A stretch of DNA of 23,978 bases from positions 1-23,978 of IMG/VR virus record IMGVR_UViG_3300020404_000278; one strand, 5' to 3'. Positions within the stretch are counted from its first letter, which is position 1; every line of letters starts with the position of its first letter. Position numbers and translations under genes: made by a program. Source of the DNA: a virus. The notes under the pieces were generated by a model. It made no database searches. It was not told the DNA's origin and saw only the letters and a program-made list of their open reading frames with translations. Shown here piece after piece: positions 8,535 to 15,626 of this stretch.

Positions 8535-9088
8535 GTACTCTATTCGTAAATAATCTAAACACTGCAAGTGGTTCAACGATTACAGTTCCTACTGGTAAAG
8601 TTTTAACAGCGCCTGGTCATATTATTCAAGTAGACCAAACAGTCAAAACTGATACATTAACTGAAAATTCTCAATCAGCTTTTGTGGACATTGGATTAGC
8701 AGTAAGTATAGCACCTAAGTTTGCTACTAGTAAAATTCTGGTTCAGTATAGGGTTGCAACAAGTATAGTAAATGGTGCTTATGGTTGTTATTTAAGACTA
8801 GTAAGAGGAAGCACCGATATTGCACTAGGTGATGCTAGAGGTAACAGACTTCGTGCTTCAACAATAGGTTTGTCAAACACTGGTGCTGGTGGATATAATG
8901 TATTTTATCAAACCCTTGACTTTTTAGATGAACCATCAACTACAAATAATACAACTTATAAAATACAAGCAAGAGGTTGGAATACATCTGCTGGAAACTT
9001 TCATATAAATCGAAATGATGTTGATACTAATTCAATTGACCATGCGACTGGTGTATCAACAATTACAGTCATGGAGGTTGCACAATGA
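8531..9088 (+). CDS. Short tail-fiber-like virion protein, paralog B
   Basis: A 185-residue paralog of the upstream gene. It shares the opening STLFVNNLNTASG, then VSIAPKFATSKILVQYRVA, then EPSTTNNTTYKIQARG, and ends TVMEVAQ. The central part is longer and differs (VRGSTDIALGDARGNRLRAS), so the recognition-type loops have diverged while the frame of the fold is kept. The ATG overlaps the previous stop by four bases, and GGAG inside the previous coding end is its Shine-Dalgarno site. A short fiber or tip protein is likely, but its partner is unknown. Confidence 0.65.
   Translation: MSTLFVNNLNTASGSTITVPTGKVLTAPGHIIQVDQTVKTDTLTENSQSAFVDIGLAVSIAPKFATSKILVQYRVATSIVNGAYGCYLRLVRGSTDIALGDARGNRLRASTIGLSNTGAGGYNVFYQTLDFLDEPSTTNNTTYKIQARGWNTSAGNFHINRNDVDTNSIDHATGVSTITVMEVAQ
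9071..9088 (+). repeat. MExAQ-coding junction, copy 2
   Basis: Codes for MEVAQ and stop, with GGAGG as the ribosome-binding site for the gene at 9085. It matches 17 of 18 bases of copy 1 at 8517-8534. Confidence 0.7.
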
Positions 9089-9624
9089 CATCAACATTAA
9101 AAGTAAATACAATTCAAACTGCTGGTGGTACTGTTCCAACTGTTGCAGACTTAGGTATCAATACAGTATATTGGCACGGCAAACTAGCAACTGCTCAATC
9201 CATGACACGATACGGCACTGCAAAGATTACTGGATTTACACATGAGGAATTAGATAGTCACGGTGCATTTGACGGAACAACCTTTACCGTTCCTGCTAAT
9301 CGTGGGGGCATATATTTTTGTTCCATACAATTATTTTTTGATTTTTCTCAAGCAGGCAATGATGGTGAAAATGTTTACATCTATCTGTACAAAAATGGAG
9401 CCCAAGTAGCACTTCACGAATCTAATTGTAGAGTTCCAGCAAATGACCATGCTGACATTTTGTCTGCACACTTTTTATTGAATACGATACAATCATTTGC
9501 TGCTGGAGACACAGTTGAGTGTTATGCAAGAATGGCAGATAATAGTTCAAGTGGTACTCTTAGAATTGGTGGGGAAAATACAAAAACAGATGCCTCAACA
9601 TTCATGGGTTATCAAATTGCATAG
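9085..9624 (+). CDS. C1q/TNF-like jelly-roll virion protein
   Basis: A 179-residue protein. Its N-terminus (TSTLKVNTIQTAGG) follows the same 'STL.V.NI' opening as the two upstream paralogs, but the rest is different. From about residue 60 it has FDGTTFTVPANRGGIYFCS, then VYIYLYKNGAQVALHES, then FLLNTIQSFAAGDTVECYAR, and ends STFMGYQIA. That order is the layout of a C1q/TNF-like jelly-roll as found on trimeric fibers ('F..P..G.Y.....', 'K NG', 'L..GD.V....'). It is probably a trimeric, host-facing head domain on a short stem. The family call is by pattern, not by search. It overlaps the previous gene by four bases and is followed by a late promoter. Confidence 0.65.
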   Translation: MTSTLKVNTIQTAGGTVPTVADLGINTVYWHGKLATAQSMTRYGTAKITGFTHEELDSHGAFDGTTFTVPANRGGIYFCSIQLFFDFSQAGNDGENVYIYLYKNGAQVALHESNCRVPANDHADILSAHFLLNTIQSFAAGDTVECYARMADNSSSGTLRIGGENTKTDASTFMGYQIA

Positions 9625-9625
9625 A

Positions 9626-9633
9626 CATAAATA
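9626..9633 (+). promoter_or_regulatory. Late promoter upstream of the chaperone-gp16 genes
   Basis: CATAAATA lies 2 bases after the stop of the C1q-like gene. The predicted start near 9639 leaves a leader of about 24 bases with TAGGAGAA (9649-9656) before the ATG at 9663. Confidence 0.7.
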
Positions 9634-9662
9634 TAGAAAAGAATTAAATAGGAGAACATAAT

Positions 9663-10076
9663 ATGGCAAACGCTTCAGAGGCATTAAGTGAACTAGGAAT
9701 TACTGAGTGGGTACTTCGTGGCGAACCTACAAAGGAAACAGAGTTTAATGAGATGTTCAGAAAAGTTATTGGCGCAGACGAAAACGGTAGTGCGATTGAA
9801 TCTTCTGACACTTCAAAGTGGGGTGTAACTTGGAAACAAGTATCTGATAAGATGGCTGCTATTGATGCAGCTGCACCTATGGTAGAACTTCGTAAACAAA
9901 GAGATGCCAAACTTGCAGAAACAGACTTTCACGCACTTTCTGACGTAACTATGGCAGATAATATGAAAACCTATCGTCAAGCACTTCGTGATTTACCAGC
10001 ACACAATGATGGTAAGAACGCAAAATTGAATGGTGGGGTTTTGGAAAATGTCAAATGGCCCAGCAAACCAGCATAA
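9663..10076 (+). CDS. Tail assembly chaperone-like protein (Phage_tail_APC type), copy 1
   Basis: A 137-residue protein. The C-terminal third has the arrangement LRKQRDAKLAETDFHALSDV (residues 76-95), then TYRQALRDLP (103-112) and VKWPSKP (130-136). I recognise this 'RD..LA.TD......YRQ.LRDLP....WP.KP' order as that of small phage tail assembly chaperones encoded beside tail fibers. The N-terminal half (residues 1-70) is helical and unlike anything I can name. Chaperones of this type assist folding or attachment of fibers. Here it stands between the C1q-like gene and the small terminase gene, whose start overlaps it by 22 bases. Confidence 0.65.
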   Translation: MANASEALSELGITEWVLRGEPTKETEFNEMFRKVIGADENGSAIESSDTSKWGVTWKQVSDKMAAIDAAAPMVELRKQRDAKLAETDFHALSDVTMADNMKTYRQALRDLPAHNDGKNAKLNGGVLENVKWPSKPA

Positions 10077-10456
10077 ACGTACTTGATAATGTTTTAGGTA
10101 TTACTGATGTTGTGGAAACATCAACTTCGACAGTTACTTTACCAGAGGTCAAAGTTCCAAAAGAAGTAGATAATGATTACGAATATCAACGTAGAAATTT
10201 TTATCAGTTAGTTGAAAGAGGACAAGATGCAATAGATGGTATTCTTGAACTTGCAAAGGAAAGTGAACACCCAAGGTCTTATGAGGTTGCTGGTCAATTA
10301 ATTAAGAATGTTGCAGATGTAACAGAGAAACTTGGTGAGTTACAACTTAAAATGCAAAAGTTAAAAGAAGTGCCAAGTAATGCACCAAAGAATGTAACAA
10401 ACGCATTATTTGTTGGTTCTACTTCAGAATTACAAAAGATGCTAAAGGGGAAATAA
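10055..10456 (+). CDS. gp16: Small terminase subunit gp16
   Basis: A 133-residue protein matching gp16 of marine T4-like phages. A variable N-terminus leads to a helical core (DNDYEYQRRNFYQLVERGQD, then AIDGILELAKESEHPRSYEV, then NVADVTEKLGELQLKMQKL). The end has NNALFVGST-like TNALFVGSTSELQKMLK. T4 gp16 is longer (164). The helical core forms the ring that recognises DNA and regulates the gp17 packaging motor. It begins inside the end of the upstream chaperone gene (22-base overlap) and abuts the next gene without a gap. In T4 gp16 is followed directly by gp17; here two other genes stand between them. Confidence 0.85.
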   Translation: MAQQTSINVLDNVLGITDVVETSTSTVTLPEVKVPKEVDNDYEYQRRNFYQLVERGQDAIDGILELAKESEHPRSYEVAGQLIKNVADVTEKLGELQLKMQKLKEVPSNAPKNVTNALFVGSTSELQKMLKGK

Positions 10457-11248
10457 ATGAGTCTACTTACTCAAATAGGAACTAGTGGAATCAAAGACAA
10501 TGCAATCACTACAGCAAAAGTTGCTGCTGATGCCGTTACTCAACCAAAAATTGGTGCTGGTGCTGTTGGAACAACTGAAATTGCTGATAACGCAGTTTTA
10601 ACTGGTAAAATACAAGACGGTACAATTGCAACAGCAGACCTTACTGATAATGCTGTGAATATGTCAAAACTTGCAAACTCTGGAACATTACCAGCTCTAA
10701 ATGGTTCTGCATTGACTGGTTTTAATAAAACAGTATTGATTACTAATAATACAACTGGTGGTACAGCATCTGAATTAGTTTTTGATTTATCAATGGACAC
10801 TTCATATATCTATCAGAGATATATTCTTGAAGAGGTATATTCAAGTGGTGGTGGTGATATTTATTGGCGTTCAAGAAGAGCATCAGATAATTCTTATTTT
10901 ACTGGAAGTGGTAGTTATGCTTATGCTTATCATTATGCAGCTACTGGTGGTTCTGGTGGTGCTGGAGTTAGTAGTCAAACTTATGGTCGTATAAATGGAT
11001 ACGGAATTGGAAATGCAAGTAATGAAAAAAGAAGATGGGTAATGGACATTTATGATAATCATGTTTCTGGTAGACAAACCCATGTAATATATACGAATAG
11101 TGGACATTATAACGGTGGTATATGTCATGAAAATGGCATGACTATGGAACTTGCTACTACAACTACTAATCAATGGAAAATTTATAATGGTAGTGGTGGT
11201 ACATTAACTTATTCTGGTTATACACACTATGGTATTAAGAGAGCTTAA
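10457..11248 (+). CDS. Fiber-like protein inserted between gp16 and gp17
   Basis: A 263-residue protein. Residues 8-70 form a run of short repeats of the type 'I.DNAITTAKVA', 'IADNAVLTGKI', 'LTDNAVNMSKL', as in collagen-like or beta-solenoid stems of tail fibers. ALNGSALTGF then links to a Gly/Ser/Tyr-rich globular C-terminal domain (about 90-263; GGSGGAGVSSQTYGRINGYG). There is no membrane or enzyme motif. This stem-plus-head layout is common for phage fiber proteins. It begins directly at the gp16 stop and is followed 11 bases later by a small chaperone-like gene, so the two look like a cassette. Placement in a terminase operon is unusual for T4. Confidence 0.65.
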   Translation: MSLLTQIGTSGIKDNAITTAKVAADAVTQPKIGAGAVGTTEIADNAVLTGKIQDGTIATADLTDNAVNMSKLANSGTLPALNGSALTGFNKTVLITNNTTGGTASELVFDLSMDTSYIYQRYILEEVYSSGGGDIYWRSRRASDNSYFTGSGSYAYAYHYAATGGSGGAGVSSQTYGRINGYGIGNASNEKRRWVMDIYDNHVSGRQTHVIYTNSGHYNGGICHENGMTMELATTTTNQWKIYNGSGGTLTYSGYTHYGIKRA

Positions 11249-11259
11249 AGGACTATAAG

Positions 11260-11535
11260 ATGTCAAGATATAAAATAGTAAATGGTGAAAAGACTCAGTT
11301 TTCTGCTGAAGAAGAGAAAGAATTTGACGCAGTAGAGAAAGAATGGAAAGACAATCAAGGTGATTTAAATCTTCTTCGTCAAGAAAGAGATAACAAAATT
11401 GCGAAAACAGATTGGTGGGCATCAGCAGATTTAACAATGACAGACGCACAGAAAAAATATCGTCAAGATTTGAGAGATATAACTAAGACATATAAAACAC
11501 TTAATGATGTTAAGTGGCCTACTAAACCAGAATAA
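11260..11535 (+). CDS. Tail assembly chaperone-like protein (Phage_tail_APC type), copy 2
   Basis: A 91-residue protein with the same C-terminal pattern as the gene at 9663: RQERDNKIAKTDWWASADLT (residues 40-59), KKYRQDLRDI (65-74) and VKWPTKP (84-90). The first 35 residues are acidic and helical (FSAEEEKEFDAVEKEWKDN). This is almost the minimal form of the chaperone-like family. It follows the fiber-like gene and overlaps the gp17 start (TAATG, one base), so it is a probable partner of that fiber-like protein. The sequence shows the pattern; the partner is inferred from adjacency. Confidence 0.65.
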   Translation: MSRYKIVNGEKTQFSAEEEKEFDAVEKEWKDNQGDLNLLRQERDNKIAKTDWWASADLTMTDAQKKYRQDLRDITKTYKTLNDVKWPTKPE

Positions 11536-13184
11536 TGACAGATGTAAATCACTATCTTGGTAATCCACTTCTAAAAAAAGCAAATGTTCAAGTAGAGTGG
11601 ACAAAAGAACAAATCCTAGAATATCAAAAGTGTATGCAAGACCCATTACATTTTTGCAAGAACTACATTAAGATTGTAAGTCTTGATGAGGGTCTTGTAG
11701 CTTTTGACGTATATAACTTTCAGAAAGAAATGTTAGGTACGATTCATAATAATCGTTTTACCATCTGTAAACTTCCCAGACAATCTGGTAAGACTACTAC
11801 AATTATATCTTATATCTTGCACTATGTTCTATTCAATGAACAAATGAGAGTAGCGATACTTGCAAACAAAGCTGCGACTGCAAGAGATATTCTTTCACGA
11901 CTGCAACTTGCATACGAAAATTTACCAAAATGGATGCAACAAGGGGTAATGTCTTGGAACAAGGGTTCTCTTGATTTAGAGAACGGTTCTAAGATAGTTG
12001 CGTCATCTACATCATCTAGTGCAGTTCGTGGTGGTTCATACAATATGATATTCTTAGATGAGTTTGCTTTCGTGCCTCATAATGTTGCAGAGGACTTTTT
12101 TAGTTCTGTGTATCCCACAATTTCTTCTGGACAAAATACAAAAGTTGTGATAGTATCTACACCAAACGGTATGAATCTTTTCTATAAACTTTGGTCTGAT
12201 GCAGAGAGTGGTAAAAACTCTTATAATCCTATTGAAGTACATTGGAGTGAAATACCAGGCCGTGATGAAAAATGGAAAAAAGAAACTATTGCAAATACCT
12301 CACAAGAACAATTTAATCGTGAATTTGAGTGTGAGTTCTTAGGTTCTATTAATACACTTATACACCCAACTAAAATAAAGTCAATGGTTTTTGATGACCC
12401 AGTACAAAAAAATGCTGGACTGGACTTATATAAGAAACCAGAAAAGGAAAGAACATATACAATAGTATGTGATGTTGCAAGAGGAACAGAAAGAGATTAT
12501 TCTGCATTTATTGTATTTGATGTGTCAGAACTACCTTATCGTATTGTTGCAAAATATCGTAACAATGAAATAAAACCTTTACTATTTCCAAATGTAATTC
12601 ATGATGTTGCAAAAGCATTCAATAATGCATTTGTAATGATTGAGGTAAATGATATTGGTGAACAAGTTGCAACTGCAATGCAATATGATTTAGAGTATGA
12701 TAATCTTGTGATGGCATCAATGCGTGGTCGTGCTGGTCAGATACTTGGTTCTGGATTTTCTGGGGGTAAAGTTCAATTAGGTGTAAGAACAACTAAAGCA
12801 GTAAAGATGTTGGGGTGTTCTAATCTTAAACAACTTATAGAAACTGATAAACTAATTATTAATGACTACGATATTATAACAGAGTTTGCAACATTTGTCA
12901 AGCATGGACAATCATTTCAAGCAGAAGAAGGTCATACAGATGACTTAGCAATGTGTTGTGTACTGTTTGCGTGGATGACTAATCAAACATATTTTAAAGA
13001 ACTTACAAATGTAGATATTAGAGAAAGAATGTTCTTAGAACAACAAGACCAATTAGAACAAGATATGGCGCCATTTGGATTTATGGACAATGGTATAGAT
13101 GACCCACTTGGTGAAGCAGTCATAGATGAGTATGGTACTAGATGGTCGCCTGTTACTGTAAGAAATCATGATAGCAATTGGTAG
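11535..13184 (+). CDS. gp17: Large terminase subunit gp17 (ATPase-nuclease)
   Basis: At 549 residues it is shorter than T4 gp17 (610) but carries every expected motif. The N-terminal ATPase has Walker A PRQSGKTT (81-88), Walker B MIFLDE (171-176) and coupling motif VSTPNG (207-212). The C-terminal RNase-H-fold nuclease has Asp313 in VCDVARGTERDYS, Glu370 in VMIEVND and Asp470 in HTDDLAM, a typical acidic triad. In T4 this motor drives concatemer packaging through the portal and makes the headful cut. It sits after the fiber/chaperone cassette. Its stop is only 4 bases from the end of a converging minus-strand gene, with no terminator visible between. Confidence 0.97.
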   Translation: MTDVNHYLGNPLLKKANVQVEWTKEQILEYQKCMQDPLHFCKNYIKIVSLDEGLVAFDVYNFQKEMLGTIHNNRFTICKLPRQSGKTTTIISYILHYVLFNEQMRVAILANKAATARDILSRLQLAYENLPKWMQQGVMSWNKGSLDLENGSKIVASSTSSSAVRGGSYNMIFLDEFAFVPHNVAEDFFSSVYPTISSGQNTKVVIVSTPNGMNLFYKLWSDAESGKNSYNPIEVHWSEIPGRDEKWKKETIANTSQEQFNREFECEFLGSINTLIHPTKIKSMVFDDPVQKNAGLDLYKKPEKERTYTIVCDVARGTERDYSAFIVFDVSELPYRIVAKYRNNEIKPLLFPNVIHDVAKAFNNAFVMIEVNDIGEQVATAMQYDLEYDNLVMASMRGRAGQILGSGFSGGKVQLGVRTTKAVKMLGCSNLKQLIETDKLIINDYDIITEFATFVKHGQSFQAEEGHTDDLAMCCVLFAWMTNQTYFKELTNVDIRERMFLEQQDQLEQDMAPFGFMDNGIDDPLGEAVIDEYGTRWSPVTVRNHDSNW

Positions 13185-13188
13185 ATTA

Positions 13189-13485
13189 CTACATAATATC
13201 AATAACATCATTTTCTAATTTTATATAACAATTAGAACAAACAATTTTAGATGAACTCATTAGTTTAATTATTTGATTTCTACTGTCTTCATTTAAACCT
13301 TTTCTTTTTGATGCACTTCTTATTTGTTTATCGTTAGGAAAAAATTTAAGACACATTGTTTCGCTTTCACCACAATACATACAAGAGTGTGGTGCAAGAA
13401 ATTCATTTAACCAAATAATTCTCTTGTTATAGTGTTGTTTGGAAACTTTTTTGATTGTGTCTTTGTATTTGTTATAAAATGTCAT
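13189..13485 (-). CDS. Degenerate HNH-like zinc protein, minus strand
   Basis: The only convincing minus-strand gene, 98 residues. Two cysteine pairs are visible: CMYC (35-38) and CSNC (83-86). Their spacing and surroundings (CxxCGE...LKF....CSNC followed by an aromatic residue) match a common small HNH endonuclease type, where a 'FHH' element and 'C.NCH' supply the metal-binding and catalytic residues. Here the aligned positions read LKFFPND and CSNCY, with no histidine between the cysteine pairs. The zinc scaffold is kept and the catalytic site is not. It could be a homing-endonuclease relic or a repurposed DNA-binding protein. A late-type promoter lies 5 bases upstream of the ATG. It converges on gp17 (4-base gap), and its promoter lies about 100 bases before gp18. 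Confidence 0.75.
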   Translation of the reverse strand: MTFYNKYKDTIKKVSKQHYNKRIIWLNEFLAPHSCMYCGESETMCLKFFPNDKQIRSASKRKGLNEDSRNQIIKLMSSSKIVCSNCYIKLENDVIDIM

Positions 13486-13511
13486 GCAGTTATTTATAAA
13501 CTGAACTGCAT
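13484..13511. repeat. 8-bp inverted repeat around the minus-strand promoter
   Basis: ATGCAGTT (13484-13491) and AACTGCAT (13504-13511) are exact reverse complements with a 12-base spacer. The minus-strand octamer (13491-13498) lies mostly in that spacer and the left arm includes part of the minus-strand start codon. It may be an operator-like site or a hairpin in readthrough RNA. Function is not shown. Confidence 0.5.
13491..13498 (-). promoter_or_regulatory. T4-type late promoter, minus strand, for the HNH-like gene
   Basis: On the minus strand the sequence reads TATAAATA, then ACTGC, then ATG. With T4-like late spacing the first transcribed base would be the A of the ATG at 13485. That implies a leaderless or nearly leaderless mRNA. 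Confidence 0.65.
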
Positions 13512-13541
13512 ATAAAAATGAGTTTTTGGAAACTTAAATTT

Positions 13542-13549
13542 ACTAAATA
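13542..13549 (+). promoter_or_regulatory. Late promoter upstream of gp18
   Basis: ACTAAATA lies 42 bases before the gp18 ATG, with a predicted start near 13555 and TAGGAGA (13579-13585) as the ribosome-binding site. It belongs to the xCTAAATA variant also seen before gp20, gp22 and the DUF1289-type gene. Confidence 0.6.
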
Positions 13550-13590
13550 TACAGAAGAATGAATATTTGACATAGAATAGGAGAAATAAT

Positions 13591-15624
13591 ATGCCTTTCC
13601 AAGTATCGCCTGGGGTTCTTGTCAAAGAGATTGACTTAACTAACGTAGTTCCTGCCGTATCGACTTCAATCGGTGCGATTGCTGGTGCCTTTGAAAAAGG
13701 CCCAGTTTCAGAGATTACAGCAGTTAGTTCTGAAGAGGATTTAGTCAGAATCTTTGGTAAACCCAACGGAAATAACTTTGAGACTTTCTTTACTGCATCT
13801 AACTTTCTTCAATACGGAAACGCATTGAGAGTTGTAAGAGCAGAAAGTGGTGTCACAAATGCAATGAGTGGTGGTTCTGGTCTTTTAATTAAGTCGGACA
13901 CTCACTATCAAGATAATTATTCAGCAGGGGAGGCCTCATCTGGAGAATGGGGTGCAAGAACTGCTGGAACTATTGGTAATAGTTTGGGAGTATCAATGTG
14001 TACTTCTGCAAACGCATATGAGGAAAATTTACCACAAGCAAAACGAGTAAATGGTGCCGCTAGCAAAGGTGATTTAGAGATTACAGTTGATGACGGAACT
14101 AATTTTGTTAAAGGAGATTTAATCTCTTTTTCAACTGCTGATGCATCTTCTGATGCAACTGCGTTTGTTCATGTTGCTGGTGATGAGGGTAATGAATATG
14201 AAATTACCAAAATTACAACTCATGTACTCACAATTAGATTAAAAGATGACCAAAATGGTAAGGGTTTACAAGCAGCTATCCCAGATAATACGTTTGTTCG
14301 TAGACGTTGGAGATTTTATGACTTGTTTGATAGTGCGCCTGGCACATCACCATATGCAACTGGTAAAGGTGTTACCAATGATGAAATGCATATTGTTGTA
14401 TTTGACAGAACTGGGGATATTTCTGGTTTTCGTACAGAAACTGCTGGTGAAAGAACTGGAGCTGTTCTAGAAACATATGCGTTTGTTTCACAACACCCAA
14501 ATGCAAAATCACCACAAGGTAATGCAAACTATTATCCAGATGTGATTTTTAGACAATCATCATTTGTATATTGGTTAGACCACCCATCTGTTCTAGTAAA
14601 CGCTGGTGTAGCAAGAACTGCTGGACAAGCATATGCAACTGGTGGTAGTGTTAGTGGACAACCAAAAGGTGGTGGTTCTAGTGTTGATACATTTGGATTT
14701 AATCTAAGTGGTGGAACAGATGACTATACTCCAACTGTAGGTGAATTAGATAGTGCGTATGAACTTTTTGCAGACGCAGAAACAGTAGATGTAAATCTAA
14801 TTATGGCAGGTTCAGTTCCAAATGGTACAGACGGTATCACACACGCAACTAATCTTATTGACCTTGCAGAAAAGAGAAAAGACGTTGTTGTTTTCATCTC
14901 TCCAAGAAGAGAAGATATTGTAAATATCTCATCATCTACTACTCAAACAGCAAATGTTAAAAAATTCTTTGACCAACTTTCAAGTTCATCATACGCTGTA
15001 TTTGATAGTGGATACAAGTACCAATTTGACAAGTTCAACGATACTTTCAGATTTGTACCATTGAATGGTGATATTGCTGGTCTTTGTGCAAATACAGATA
15101 ATGTTGCAGACCCATTTTTCTCTCCTGCTGGATTTAACAGAGGACAAATTCGTGGTGCAGTTAAACTTGCATACAATCCAAATAAAGCACAAAGAGATAT
15201 TCTCTATCCTGCTAGAATTAATCCAATTGTTACATTCCCAGGCCAAGGTACAATCATGTTCGGTGATAAAACTGCTCTTGCAAAACCAAGTGCGTTTGAC
15301 AGAATCAATGTTCGTAGATTGTTTATCTTACTTGAAAAAGCGATTGCAACAGCTGCTAAATTTCAACTCTTTGAATTCAATGATGAGTTTACAAGAGCGC
15401 AATTTAGAAATCTAGTTGAACCTTTCTTGAGAGATATTCAAGGAAGAAGAGGTATCACAGACTTTAGTGTTGTTGCAGACGGAACAAACAATACTGGAGA
15501 AGTGATTGATAGAAATGAGTTTGTTGCAGATATCTTTATCAAACCTGCTCGTTCAATCAACTTTATTCAACTTAACTTTATCGCAGTTAGAACTGGGGTA
15601 GCATTTTCTGAGATAGGGGGTTAA
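13591..15624 (+). CDS. gp18: Contractile tail sheath protein gp18
   Basis: A 677-residue protein, close in size to T4 gp18 (659). It begins PFQVSPGVLVKEIDLTNVVP with VSTSIGAIAGAFEKGPVSE, the classic N-terminus of T4-type sheaths ('SPGV...E.D.......V.......G....GP'). Later landmarks include EDLVRIFGKPN, LNGDIAGLCANTDNVADPFF with SPAGFNRGQI, and INVRRLFILLEKAIATAA, the conserved C-terminal core. The end (INFIQLNFIAVRTGVAFSEI) fits the sheath family. In T4, gp18 polymerises around the gp19 tube and contracts on infection. It has its own promoter and is followed after 2 bases by gp19. Confidence 0.96.
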   Translation: MPFQVSPGVLVKEIDLTNVVPAVSTSIGAIAGAFEKGPVSEITAVSSEEDLVRIFGKPNGNNFETFFTASNFLQYGNALRVVRAESGVTNAMSGGSGLLIKSDTHYQDNYSAGEASSGEWGARTAGTIGNSLGVSMCTSANAYEENLPQAKRVNGAASKGDLEITVDDGTNFVKGDLISFSTADASSDATAFVHVAGDEGNEYEITKITTHVLTIRLKDDQNGKGLQAAIPDNTFVRRRWRFYDLFDSAPGTSPYATGKGVTNDEMHIVVFDRTGDISGFRTETAGERTGAVLETYAFVSQHPNAKSPQGNANYYPDVIFRQSSFVYWLDHPSVLVNAGVARTAGQAYATGGSVSGQPKGGGSSVDTFGFNLSGGTDDYTPTVGELDSAYELFADAETVDVNLIMAGSVPNGTDGITHATNLIDLAEKRKDVVVFISPRREDIVNISSSTTQTANVKKFFDQLSSSSYAVFDSGYKYQFDKFNDTFRFVPLNGDIAGLCANTDNVADPFFSPAGFNRGQIRGAVKLAYNPNKAQRDILYPARINPIVTFPGQGTIMFGDKTALAKPSAFDRINVRRLFILLEKAIATAAKFQLFEFNDEFTRAQFRNLVEPFLRDIQGRRGITDFSVVADGTNNTGEVIDRNEFVADIFIKPARSINFIQLNFIAVRTGVAFSEIGG

Positions 15625-15626
15625 TC

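Noticed and set aside
9015-9245. 76-codon frame across the paralog B / C1q-like junction
   Set aside because: It overlaps two better supported genes in another frame and has Cys/Trp/Tyr-rich shadow composition.
13170-13200. Terminator between the converging gp17 and HNH-like genes
   Set aside because: The 4-base gap and flanks show no GC-rich inverted repeat or T-run.
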